Source: an uncultured Actinomyces sp. (lineage in GTDB: Bacteria; Actinomycetota; Actinomycetes; Actinomycetales; Actinomycetaceae). From it: a stretch of 40,177 nt of DNA. This document shows, one piece after another, positions 30,558-38,076 of the stretch (its first letter is position 1; the number at the start of each line of letters is the position of its first letter). The DNA lies in assembly GCA_902773415.1 (NCBI GenBank), contig CACYEE010000041.1, forward strand, positions 1 to 40,177. The letters are read 5' to 3'. The notes beneath the pieces were generated by a model. The model saw nothing but the letters and a program-made list of their open reading frames with translations. It was not told the origin of the DNA and searched no databases. The translations under genes were made by a program, and so were the position numbers.

Positions 30558-31799
30558 ATGACAGCGGAAGCTGTACGCAATCCCCTTGAAATGCGCGTGC
30601 GCAGACTGGTACGCCACGCGGGAATCGATCCCGAACGCGAGCCTGCCGCACTTGACCGGCTCATCGGCCAAGCCATCGACGAATACGAGGAACAGTCGCT
30701 TCGTTCGGGAACAAGGACGGTTGACGACCGTCGCGATGTCCACCGGTCGATCCGCGATGCCGTCGGAAGGCTGGGCCCGCTCCAGAAGTATCTCGACGAC
30801 CCCCAGGTCGAGGAAATCTGGATCGACGAGCCGTCCAAGGTCTTTGTCTCTCGCGGGGGAGCCTCCGAACTGACGAGCACGGTTCTCGACGAGGGGGAAG
30901 TGCGCGACCTCGTCGAACGCATGCTTCGTGCCTCGGGGCGTCGCCTCGACCTGTCGATGCCCTTCGTCGACGCCTCACTTCAGACCGGGGAACGTCTCCA
31001 TGTGGTGATCCCCGACGTGACGCGCCGCCACTGGGCCATCAACATCCGCAAGCATGCGCTCAAGGCGCGTGGCCTCGACGAGCTTGCCAAGGCCGGGATG
31101 CTCACGCCGGCCGCGGCGGCGTTTCTTCGGGACGCGGTCCGCGCGGGCCTGAACGTGCTCGTGTCGGGAGCGACCCAGGCCGGAAAGACGACCCTGCTGC
31201 GCGCGATGCTGGGGGCCGTCCCCGCTTCGGAACGCATTGTCAGCGCCGAGGAGGTTTTCGAGCTCGACCTGGACCATCGCGACGTCGTCGCCATGCAGAC
31301 CAGGCCTCCCTCGATCGAGGGCCGGGGCGAAATAACCCTGCGCAGGCTCGTGCGGGAGGCGATGCGGATGCGTCCGGAACGGATCGTCATCGGCGAGGTC
31401 CGCTCCGCCGAGGCCTTCGACCTGCTTGTCGCGCTGAACGCGGGCGTTCCCGGAGCGTGCACGATCCATGCGAATTCGGCGCGCGAGGCGGTTCTCAAGC
31501 TCTGCACCCTCCCTCTTCTTGCGGGAGAAAACGTGACGAGCTCCTTTGTCGTGCCGACGGTGGCGCGCAGCGTCGACCTTGTCGTCCATGTGGTGCGGGA
31601 ACGGTCGGGTCGGCGCCAGGTTGTCGAGATCGCCGGCGTGACCGGCCGGGTCGAAGGCGAACATGTCGAAATGTCCCGGCTCTTCGAGAAACGTGACGGG
31701 AAACTCGTCGCTGCGGGCGGCGAAGTTCCGCACGCCGACCGTTTCGCCGAGCTGGACGCCGAACTTCCGGGGCGTCGGGGAGGTCGGCGATGGGAATGA
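30558..31799 (+). CDS. tadA: Tad/Flp pilus secretion ATPase (TadA/CpaF)
   Basis: This 413-residue hexameric ATPase powers assembly of Flp-type pili from the cytoplasmic face of the membrane. Features are the N-terminal helical region (about 1-90), Walker A GATQAGKTT (Lys210), the Asp-box segment SAEEVFELDLD, Walker B with RPERIVIGEVRSAEAFD and the His-box GACTIHANS. The length is typical for CpaF. It opens a seven-gene operon; GGAAGGA precedes the ATG and tadB overlaps its end by 10 bp. The TadZ/CpaE-like partner that usually lies just upstream in actinobacterial tad loci (for example Rv3660c) is absent here. Confidence 0.92.
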   Translation: MTAEAVRNPLEMRVRRLVRHAGIDPEREPAALDRLIGQAIDEYEEQSLRSGTRTVDDRRDVHRSIRDAVGRLGPLQKYLDDPQVEEIWIDEPSKVFVSRGGASELTSTVLDEGEVRDLVERMLRASGRRLDLSMPFVDASLQTGERLHVVIPDVTRRHWAINIRKHALKARGLDELAKAGMLTPAAAAFLRDAVRAGLNVLVSGATQAGKTTLLRAMLGAVPASERIVSAEEVFELDLDHRDVVAMQTRPPSIEGRGEITLRRLVREAMRMRPERIVIGEVRSAEAFDLLVALNAGVPGACTIHANSAREAVLKLCTLPLLAGENVTSSFVVPTVARSVDLVVHVVRERSGRRQVVEIAGVTGRVEGEHVEMSRLFEKRDGKLVAAGGEVPHADRFAELDAELPGRRGGRRWE

Positions 31800-32623
31800 T
31801 TGTCGGCCTCGCCTTCGGGCTGGGCACCCTCGTCGTCTACGCTTCGCTCAACGGAATGCTTGCTCCCTGGCAAACTCCGGCCCCTGCACGTCGCATATGG
31901 CAGGAGCGTCGGGCGATTGCGGCCCACGCCGCAGCCGGTGCGGCCCTTGCCGCGACCGCGTGGATCCTTTCGCGCAACGATGTCCTGGCGGCCGGTTGCT
32001 TTGCCGTGGGCCTGGCGGTTCCCGCCGCCCTGAAACGCTCCCGCGCACGAAAACGCCAGGCGCAGGCGCGCGAGCAGTGGCCCGACTGCATCGACGATGT
32101 CGTCTCCGGGCTTCGGGCAGGGCTTTCCGTCGGAGAATCGCTGGTCTTGCTGGCCGAACGGGGACCTGACCAGATGAAGGCCCACTTTGCCGTGTTCGCG
32201 GCCGAGCTTGAGGCGACGGGCCGTCTCGACGCCGCTTTGGACCGGCTCAAGCGAACGATGGCGGAACCGGTCGCCGATCGGGTCGTCGAAGCGATGCGCC
32301 TTGCAAGCAGGCTTGGCGGACATGACCTTGCCGTCATGCTGACCTCGCTCGCCTCGGCGCTTCGGTCGGAAAACCGCGCGCGAGGAGAACTTCTTGCCCG
32401 CCAGTCGTGGACGGTCGGAGGGGCGCGCGTCGCGGCGGTTGCGCCGTGGGTCGTCCTCGGGCTGCTCGCGACCCGGCCCGGCGTCGTCGACTCGTTTTCG
32501 ACGCCGACGGGAACCGCGATTCTCGTTTTCGGCCTCGCGGCGACCCTTCTCGCCTACGGGCTCATGCTCCGCCTGGGACGGCTCGAGGAGGCTCCTCGGG
32601 TCCTTGCGGGAAACGAATCATGA
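31790..32623 (+). CDS. tadB: Tad pilus inner-membrane platform protein TadB
   Basis: This 277-residue protein carries a type II secretion F (GspF/T2SSF) domain, the membrane platform on which TadA works. Hydrophobic helices lie at about residues 3-22, 43-80 (two) and 215-265 (two). The cytoplasmic domain between about 95 and 210 includes the typical DDVVSGLRAGLSVGESL segment. ATG 31790 is inside tadA and is preceded by GGGGAGG. The stop overlaps tadC (ATGA), so the two platform proteins are made together. Identification as TadB rather than TadC rests on gene order. Confidence 0.85.
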   Translation: MGMIVGLAFGLGTLVVYASLNGMLAPWQTPAPARRIWQERRAIAAHAAAGAALAATAWILSRNDVLAAGCFAVGLAVPAALKRSRARKRQAQAREQWPDCIDDVVSGLRAGLSVGESLVLLAERGPDQMKAHFAVFAAELEATGRLDAALDRLKRTMAEPVADRVVEAMRLASRLGGHDLAVMLTSLASALRSENRARGELLARQSWTVGGARVAAVAPWVVLGLLATRPGVVDSFSTPTGTAILVFGLAATLLAYGLMLRLGRLEEAPRVLAGNES

Positions 32624-33492
32624 AGGGCGCGCTTGTCGGTGCGGCCTTCGCTGCCGGCGTCTTCGCCATCGCTGCGGTATGGCTTTGGCCGAGACCCTCC
32701 TTTTCGGCGCGGGTGCGCCCCTATCTCGACGACGGCTGGACGCCGCAACGGCGAGGACTGCTCGTGCGTCTTCTCGGACTCGTCCTGCGGGGCCTCGAAG
32801 CGGCAGGCTCGTCGTCGGCAAGCGTTCGGAGGCGAACGGTGGCCCTGGGAACCATCGACGTGCACGGCTTCAGGCTCCGCCAGCTCGAATGGGCGACGGT
32901 CGGCTTCGGCGCCGGAACGGCGCTCGGCTTCGCTGCCGTCAGGATGGGGTCGCCGGTCCTTGCCGCATTCGCCATGCCGGTTGCCGGATCCGCATGCTGC
33001 GCCCTTGCGGCGGACTGGAACCTGTCGAACCGGCTGCGGCACAGGTCGAGGGCGATGACCAACGAGCTTCCCGACATTGCCGAACTGCTTGCGCTGGCCG
33101 TCGGTGCCGGCGAGTCCATTCGCGCGGCTCTCGAACGGGTCTCGGCAATCGGATCGGGGGCGCTCGCCTCGGAAATCGGCAGGGCGCTCGACGCGGTTCG
33201 CGCCGGCGACAGGCTTCCCGACGCGCTGGCGGACATGTCGGATCGATGCGGCAATCTCGCGGTCGCACGCTTCGTCGACGCTCTCGTGACCTCCCTCGAA
33301 CGCGGCACGGCTCTTGGCGATGTCCTGCGTGCGCAGGCGGCAGATGCCCGCGAGCATGCGCGTCGCGAACTCCTCGAAGAAGGCGGAAGCAAGGAGATTC
33401 GGATGCTTTTGCCGGTCGTCTTCCTCATCATGCCCATCACCATTGTTTTTGCCCTGTACCCCTCGGTCGCCGCGCTGACCTTCGTACCGTAG
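32620..33492 (+). CDS. tadC: Tad pilus inner-membrane platform protein TadC
   Basis: This 290-residue T2SSF-domain protein is the second platform subunit. A first helix lies at about residues 2-22, two helices at about 90-130, the cytoplasmic domain with MTNELPDIAELLALAVGAGESI from about 145, and a C-terminal helix (RMLLPVVFLIMPITIVFALYP). It starts in the tadB stop codon (ATGA). An 85-bp gap containing two hairpins separates it from the pilin gene, so this is the last gene of the machinery half of the operon. Confidence 0.85.
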   Translation: MKGALVGAAFAAGVFAIAAVWLWPRPSFSARVRPYLDDGWTPQRRGLLVRLLGLVLRGLEAAGSSSASVRRRTVALGTIDVHGFRLRQLEWATVGFGAGTALGFAAVRMGSPVLAAFAMPVAGSACCALAADWNLSNRLRHRSRAMTNELPDIAELLALAVGAGESIRAALERVSAIGSGALASEIGRALDAVRAGDRLPDALADMSDRCGNLAVARFVDALVTSLERGTALGDVLRAQAADAREHARRELLEEGGSKEIRMLLPVVFLIMPITIVFALYPSVAALTFVP

Positions 33493-33510
33493 CGATCCCA
33501 CGGGGCAGGG

Positions 33511-33549
33511 CGGACCCGCCGGTCCGACGCGGCGCAGGCTTCGGCCTGC
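33511..33549 (+). other. Tandem hairpins between tadC and the pilin gene
   Basis: Two 6-bp hairpins follow each other: CGGACC-CGCC-GGTCCG (33511-33526) and GCAGGC-TTCG-GCCTGC (33534-33549). The second has the extra-stable C(UUCG)G tetraloop. Neither has a U-tract. They lie 28 bp before the pilin start and could shield a processed 5' end or limit read-through. Confidence 0.6.
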
Positions 33550-33577
33550 ATCACACCAACAAAAGAAGGAGAAATCC

Positions 33578-33769
33578 ATGCTCACCCGAATTCAGGCCCT
33601 GCTGCACGCCCTGTTCCTTCCGTCCGAGGACGGCGAACGGGGCGACGTTCCCGGCTGGGTCCTCATCACCCTCATGACCGCGGGGCTTGTCGTGGCCATC
33701 TGGGCAGTGGCCGCACCGGCACTGCAAACGGCTTTCGAGGCCGCAATCAACAAGGTCGTGAACTATTGA
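33578..33769 (+). CDS. flp: Flp-type pilin, 63 aa
   Basis: This 63-residue protein is probably the major pilin: a short basic/amphipathic leader, the junction ERGD-VPGW, one hydrophobic helix (about residues 26-50: VLITLMTAGLVVAIWAVAAPAL) and a short polar tail. Size, position between tadC and TadE-like genes, and topology match actinobacterial Flp pilins (compare Rv3656c, DUF4244). It lacks the Glu at +5 of the mature pilin and the EY pair seen in typical Flp. AAGGAG at good spacing precedes the ATG, one of the best ribosome sites here, consistent with high expression. The stop overlaps the next start (TTGA). Confidence 0.75.
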   Translation: MLTRIQALLHALFLPSEDGERGDVPGWVLITLMTAGLVVAIWAVAAPALQTAFEAAINKVVNY

Positions 33770-34152
33770 TCGAGGCAGGGGACAGGCGCCGCGAAAGCGG
33801 AAACGCTCCGGCGGGCTTCGTCATGCTTGCGCCGATGCTCCTTGCGCTGACGCTTGCGCTGATGGCTCTTGCGCTGAGCCTGTACGCCCAGACGGTCATT
33901 GCCGATGCGGCAGCGGAAGGAGCGCGCGCCGGAGCGGTCGCACAGTCCGCGCAGGCGGCGCGCGAGCGGACCGCGATGCTTGTCGAACAGACCCTTGGGA
34001 GCCGGTACGCGGGCGGAATCGACGCGCGGATCGAAAGCGGACCTGCCGGCGCGACGGTCGTCGTCGAGGTTTCGGCTCCCATGCCGATGCTCGGTCTTGC
34101 CCTTCCCGGGCCGACTGTCCTGGAGGCGCATGCCCATGCAATGGTCGAATAG
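33766..34152 (+). CDS. TadE-like minor pilus subunit (first)
   Basis: This 128-residue protein has a short charged N-terminus, the junction ESGN-APAGF, one hydrophobic helix (about residues 18-42: VMLAPMLLALTLALMALAL) and a periplasmic/extracellular remainder beginning with ADAAAEGARAGA, as in TadE/TadG proteins. The start is a TTG overlapping the pilin stop (TTGA); no ATG or GTG precedes the helix in frame, so translational coupling is the likely reason for this weak start. Glu+5 is absent. A role as minor pseudopilin is inferred from topology and position. Confidence 0.7.
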   Translation: MIEAGDRRRESGNAPAGFVMLAPMLLALTLALMALALSLYAQTVIADAAAEGARAGAVAQSAQAARERTAMLVEQTLGSRYAGGIDARIESGPAGATVVVEVSAPMPMLGLALPGPTVLEAHAHAMVE

Positions 34153-34585
34153 ACGGCGTCCCCGTTGCGGCGCGGACCGGGAAGGAAGCGAGGCCGGCAA
34201 TGCGATCGTCGAAAGCCTCGGCGTCATTGCCGTTCTCATCCTTCCCGCCTTCGCGCTTGTGGTGAGCTTCGCGTCGATGCTCGGCGCCGAGCATGCGGCG
34301 GCGGCAGCGGCGCGTGACGGTGCGCGGGCCTTTGTGCGGGCAGAGTCCGCCGAAGCGGCCAGGGCCCGCATGGAAGAGGCCGTCTCGATGCGGCTCGCCG
34401 ACAGGGGCGCGAAGGCCGAAAATGCGCCTCGGGTCGCATGCAGCGCGTCGCCGTGCCTGAGTCCGGGCGAAAAGGTGTCGGTGACCGTTGCGGTCCGTGC
34501 GCGCCTGGAAGCCTTCCAGCGCGACGTCGTCGTCACGCGGACGGCGACGATGCCTGTCGACGATTTCAGGAGGACGCGGCCATGA
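34136..34585 (+). CDS. TadE-like minor pilus subunit (second)
   Basis: This 149-residue protein has a basic N-terminus, the junction EAGN-AIVES with a Glu in the +5 position, one helix (about residues 24-48: LGVIAVLILPAFALVVSFASML) and a soluble domain with a Cys pair (ACSASPC) near residue 105 that could form a disulfide. The AAAAAARDGARAF motif after the helix is typical of TadE. I chose ATG 34136, 9 nt after GGAGG, over ATG 34130; both overlap the previous gene. It is the only subunit here with the canonical Glu. It overlaps the next gene (ATGA). Confidence 0.72.
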   Translation: MQWSNRRRPRCGADREGSEAGNAIVESLGVIAVLILPAFALVVSFASMLGAEHAAAAAARDGARAFVRAESAEAARARMEEAVSMRLADRGAKAENAPRVACSASPCLSPGEKVSVTVAVRARLEAFQRDVVVTRTATMPVDDFRRTRP

Positions 34586-35070
34586 CACGCCCACGTGCCC
34601 TTGTCCGGCGAGCATTCGAGGGCGTCGCGAAGTCTCGGCTTCGGGAACGTCGGCAGGAACCGGAACGCGGAAACATGCTTGTGCTGGGCCTGGGCCTGTG
34701 GCTTGTCGCGGCGATGCTCGTTCTCGTCGTCGCCGTCGCCTCGGACCTGCATGCCGAGCGGCGCGATCTTCTCGCCGAGGCCGATTCCGTCGTGCTCGCG
34801 CTCGCGGACGATGTCGCCGATGCGGCCTATTTCCGGTCCGCCGACCTGGAAAAGGGCGAGCTTGGCCCGGTCAGCGAAGCCGAACTCGTGCTCCGTGCGA
34901 AAAAGGCGCTGCGCCCGAATACCGAGCTCGCTGCTCTCGTCGTCGAGAACGACGCGACGGTGCGCCTCAGGCTCTCCCGGCGCGTCAGCCTCGAAGCTGC
35001 CCGAATCCTTGCCCCGTCGGGGTCGGTTCTTCTCGAGGCGGAGTCCGCTGCCCGGCTGCGCCCACGGTGA
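34582..35070 (+). CDS. TadG-like/Rv3654c-type pilus locus protein
   Basis: This 162-residue protein has a basic N-terminus with the junction ERGN-MLVLG, one hydrophobic helix (about residues 34-57: VLGLGLWLVAAMLVLVVAVAS) and a soluble C-terminal domain that starts HAERRDLLAEADSVVLALAD, as in the last gene of actinobacterial tad loci (TadG/Rv3654c-like). AGGAGG precedes the ATG, which overlaps the preceding stop. It ends the operon 50 bp before prfB. The family function is a minor or anchoring subunit; this is inferred. Confidence 0.7.
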   Translation: MTRPRALVRRAFEGVAKSRLRERRQEPERGNMLVLGLGLWLVAAMLVLVVAVASDLHAERRDLLAEADSVVLALADDVADAAYFRSADLEKGELGPVSEAELVLRAKKALRPNTELAALVVENDATVRLRLSRRVSLEAARILAPSGSVLLEAESAARLRPR

Positions 35071-35108
35071 AGCGCCGCGCGTTCGCGGCACGCACGGTCG
35101 AGATGAGG

Positions 35109-35114
35109 TAGCCT
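35109..35114 (+). promoter_or_regulatory. -10 element of prfB (leaderless)
   Basis: TAGCCT followed by 6 nt and GTG 35121. No ribosome site is present. Confidence 0.6.
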
Positions 35115-35120
35115 TGGCGC

Positions 35121-36257
35121 GTGGCAACTGACTATCAAAGCGAAATCGACAACCTCCGCAAAACCTACCGGCAGATCGCTGCGGTGAAGGAACCGGCGGC
35201 GCTGCGTGCGCGCATCGCCGCGCTCACCGAGAAGTCGGCCGCGCCGGACCTGTGGGACGATCCGGACAAGGCCCAGGCGGTCACGTCGAAGCTGTCCCAT
35301 GCCCAGGCCGAACTCAAGAAGCTGACGGATTCGGAAGGCCGCATCGAGGATCTCGAGGCGCTGCTTGAGATGGCGGGCGAGGAAGCGTTGACCGATGCCG
35401 AGACTGCCGCGGAGCTTTACGAGGATCTCGATGCCGAACTGGCTCAGGTCGGCAAGGATCTCGCGGATCTTCAGATTCAGACCCTTTTGTCCGGCAAGTA
35501 CGACGAACGCGACGCGGTCGTGACGATTCGTTCGGGCGCCGGAGGCGTCGACGCGGCGGATTTCGCGCAGATGCTTCAACGCATGTACCTTCGGTGGGCC
35601 GAGCGGCGGGAGTTCTCTGCGAAGGTGCTCGACACGTCCCATGCCGAAGAGGCAGGCATCAAGTCGACGACCTTCGAGGTCCACGCCCCCTTCGCCTACG
35701 GCACGTTGTCCGTCGAAGCGGGCACCCATCGTCTCGTTCGCATTTCGCCCTTCGACAACCAGGGGCGTCGCCAGACGTCCTTTGCCGCGGTCGAGGTGAT
35801 TCCTCTCATCGAACAGACCGATCGCATCGACATTCCCGATACCGACATTCGTGTCGATGTCTTCCGTTCCTCGGGGCCGGGCGGCCAGTCGGTGAACACG
35901 ACGGATTCCGCCGTGCGCATCACCCATCTTCCCACCGGCATCGTCGTGTCGATGCAGGACGAGAAATCGCAGATCCAGAACCGCGCGGCTGCCATGCGAG
36001 TGCTCCAGTCCCGTCTGCTTCTGCTCAAGCAGGAGGAAGAAGCACGGGAGAAGAAGGAGCTCGCCGGCGACATCAAGGCTTCCTGGGGCGACCAGATGCG
36101 TTCCTACGTCCTCCATCCCTACCAGATGGTCAAGGATCTGAGAACCGGCTTCGAGTCGGGCAATACGGACAGCGTCTTTGACGGCGACATCGACGGCTTC
36201 ATCGATGCGGGCATTCGCTGGAGGGCCACTGGCGAGAAGGCGAACGAAACGGACTGA
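35121..36257 (+). CDS. prfB: Peptide chain release factor 2
   Basis: This 378-residue factor ends translation at UGA and UAA. The recognition tripeptide Ser209-Pro210-Phe211 lies in ISPFDNQG, and the catalytic GGQ is at residues 254-256 in SGPGGQSVNTTDS. The reading frame is continuous from the start, so the programmed +1 frameshift seen in E. coli prfB is absent, as is usual in high-GC Gram-positives. The start is GTG 35121, 6 nt after TAGCCT, with no ribosome site, predicting a leaderless mRNA. ftsE follows after 161 bp, the common actinobacterial order prfB-ftsE-ftsX-smpB. Confidence 0.97.
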   Translation: MATDYQSEIDNLRKTYRQIAAVKEPAALRARIAALTEKSAAPDLWDDPDKAQAVTSKLSHAQAELKKLTDSEGRIEDLEALLEMAGEEALTDAETAAELYEDLDAELAQVGKDLADLQIQTLLSGKYDERDAVVTIRSGAGGVDAADFAQMLQRMYLRWAERREFSAKVLDTSHAEEAGIKSTTFEVHAPFAYGTLSVEAGTHRLVRISPFDNQGRRQTSFAAVEVIPLIEQTDRIDIPDTDIRVDVFRSSGPGGQSVNTTDSAVRITHLPTGIVVSMQDEKSQIQNRAAAMRVLQSRLLLLKQEEEAREKKELAGDIKASWGDQMRSYVLHPYQMVKDLRTGFESGNTDSVFDGDIDGFIDAGIRWRATGEKANETD

Positions 36258-36268
36258 GGCGCGATTCG

Positions 36269-36288
36269 GGGGCGCCTTCAGGCGTCCC
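36269..36288 (+). terminator. Small hairpin after prfB
   Basis: An 8-bp stem including one G-U pair, with a TTCA loop, begins 12 bp after the prfB stop. No U-tract; a weak terminator candidate. Confidence 0.45.
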
Positions 36289-36376
36289 GTTGCATGGCCT
36301 CGCGCAGCGCTGGCCCAGTTTCTCTCAGGTCGTGCGGGCGCGGCGCGTCGGCATGGGGGCGCAATGCGCTGCCACG

Positions 36377-36382
36377 TATTCT
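36377..36382 (+). promoter_or_regulatory. Possible -10 element of ftsEX
   Basis: TATTCT would give a start near 36389 and a leader of about 30 nt with no good ribosome site before GTG 36419. Confidence 0.35.
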
Positions 36383-36418
36383 CGACACCGAGAACATGCG
36401 CGATTGTGGGGCAATGCA

Positions 36419-37111
36419 GTGATTACATTCGACAATGTCACGAAGCTGTACCGGACGGGGACGAAACCGGCCCTCGATTCGGTGAGCCTGGAGGTCGGCA
36501 GGGGAGAGTTCGTCTTTCTTGTCGGTCCTTCCGGGTCGGGCAAGTCGACGATGCTTGCCCTCGTCGTGGCCGAAGAGAGGCCGACGTCGGGGCGCGTGCA
36601 GGTGCTGGGAAAGGACCTGTCGAAGATTTCGACGAGACGCATCCCCCGTTTGCGCAGGAAAATCGGGACCGTGTTCCAGGAGTTCCGCCTGCTTGAGGAC
36701 AACAATGTCTACGAGAATGTCGCTCTTGCCCTCCAGGTGGTCGGAGCCGGACGATCGACGATTCGGAGCGAAGTTCCGGCGGTTCTCGAAATGGTGGGCC
36801 TTGACGGCAAGGAGCGCAGGCTTCCCGTGGAGCTTTCCGGCGGCGAGCGTCAGCGCGTGGCGATTGCGCGCGCGATGGTCAACCGTCCGGAGATTCTTCT
36901 GGCGGACGAGCCTACCGGCAACCTCGACCGCGACACGGGCCTGACGATTATGCGGATTCTGCATCGAATCAACCAGTCCGGCACGACCGTGGTCATGGCG
37001 ACCCATGACCAGGAAATCGTGAACCGGATGCGCAAGCGGGTGATCCAGCTTTCCCGCGGAACGGTCGAGCGTGATGAGAACGGGGGCCTGTATGGAAGGA
37101 GCCGGGGCTGA
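36419..37111 (+). CDS. ftsE: Cell division ABC ATPase FtsE
   Basis: This 230-residue cytosolic ATPase drives FtsX, which controls septal peptidoglycan hydrolases. Walker A is GPSGSGKST (Lys42), the Q-loop lies in VFQEFRLL, the ABC signature is LSGGERQR and Walker B is ILLADEPTGNLD, with the switch His in ATHDQE. The length is typical. GTG 36419 gives the standard N-terminus (ITFDNVTKLY); a longer ATG at 36353 would add 22 unconserved residues. The ribosome site is weak. The stop overlaps ftsX (TGATG). Confidence 0.94.
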   Translation: MITFDNVTKLYRTGTKPALDSVSLEVGRGEFVFLVGPSGSGKSTMLALVVAEERPTSGRVQVLGKDLSKISTRRIPRLRRKIGTVFQEFRLLEDNNVYENVALALQVVGAGRSTIRSEVPAVLEMVGLDGKERRLPVELSGGERQRVAIARAMVNRPEILLADEPTGNLDRDTGLTIMRILHRINQSGTTVVMATHDQEIVNRMRKRVIQLSRGTVERDENGGLYGRSRG

Positions 37112-38025
37112 TGCGTTTCGTTTTCGTCATGTCCCGGACGGCGAAAGGACTGTTTTCTAACAAGGCGATGGCTTCGTCGATCGTGCTGGTGTCTTTCGTG
37201 TCTCTTCTGTTTTCCGGAGCGGCCATGCTGTTCCAGCAGCAGATCGTCAACCTCAAGGACCAGTGGTACGACAAGGTGGAAGTCTCGGCCTTCATGTGTC
37301 CGCGCAATTCGGAGTCGGCGAACTGCGCGGCGGGAGAGGCGACGCAGGAGCAGGTCGATGCTGTCGCGGCTTTTCTCGCGAGCGACGAGATGAAGCCTTA
37401 TGTCAAGTCCGTTGCTTTCGAGACGAAGGCGCAGGCGCTGGAGAGCTACCGCAGGCAGATGGCGGGCACTTCCTGGGTGGAAGCCCTGACCGAGGAACAG
37501 ATGCAGGTGTCGTTCCGCATCAGGCTTGTCAATCCGGAACAGTACGAGATCGTGTCGGATGCCCTGTCGGGCAGGCCGGGTGTCGAAGTCGTCAACGACC
37601 AGCGCACGCAGCTCGAGCCGCTGTTCGGCCTCCTCAACAAGCTGACGGCGATTTCCGCCGCGCTTGCCGGCGTGATGGTCGTCACTGCTCTTCTTCTCAT
37701 GCCGACGACGATTCGACTGTCGGCCATGAGCCGGAAGGAGGAAACGGAGATCATGCGCTACGTGGGAGCTTCGAGCTTCTTCGTCGGTCTTCCTTTCGTT
37801 CTTGAGGGAATGCTGTCGGTCTTTCTGGGGGCGCTTTTCGCGGTTGCCGGCCTGTGGGCGATCGTGCGGCATTTCGTGCAGTCCTGGTTTGCCTCCTCGA
37901 TGCAGTGGATGGACATCGTCGATGTCGACGACGTGTTTGCGATTGCTCCCGTGCTTGTCGGCGCGGCGCTCCTGCTTGCGGCCCTGACGTCGTGGCTGTC
38001 GCTGCGCGCCTATGCGAAGGCGTAG
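37111..38025 (+). CDS. ftsX: Cell division membrane protein FtsX
   Basis: This 304-residue protein has the FtsX layout: a cytoplasmic N-terminus, a first membrane helix (about 21-42), an extracellular loop (about 43-180) and three C-terminal helices (about 185-207, 230-258, 272-298). The loop carries two cysteines, Cys63 and Cys72, placed to form a disulfide, and binds the hydrolase partner. SRKEETEIMRYVGAS between helices 2 and 3 is the conserved cytoplasmic segment. GGAAGGAG precedes the ATG, which overlaps the ftsE stop. The next gene encodes the likely extracellular partner. Confidence 0.94.
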   Translation: MRFVFVMSRTAKGLFSNKAMASSIVLVSFVSLLFSGAAMLFQQQIVNLKDQWYDKVEVSAFMCPRNSESANCAAGEATQEQVDAVAAFLASDEMKPYVKSVAFETKAQALESYRRQMAGTSWVEALTEEQMQVSFRIRLVNPEQYEIVSDALSGRPGVEVVNDQRTQLEPLFGLLNKLTAISAALAGVMVVTALLLMPTTIRLSAMSRKEETEIMRYVGASSFFVGLPFVLEGMLSVFLGALFAVAGLWAIVRHFVQSWFASSMQWMDIVDVDDVFAIAPVLVGAALLLAALTSWLSLRAYAKA

Positions 38026-38076
38026 CCGGAGTGTGTCACGATGTGGTATGGGAGAATCGGAGCAGGAGAGCGAAAC

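Noticed and set aside
35121..36257. Programmed frameshift in prfB
   Set aside because: The frame is continuous from GTG to stop, with no internal early UGA, as in other high-GC Gram-positives.
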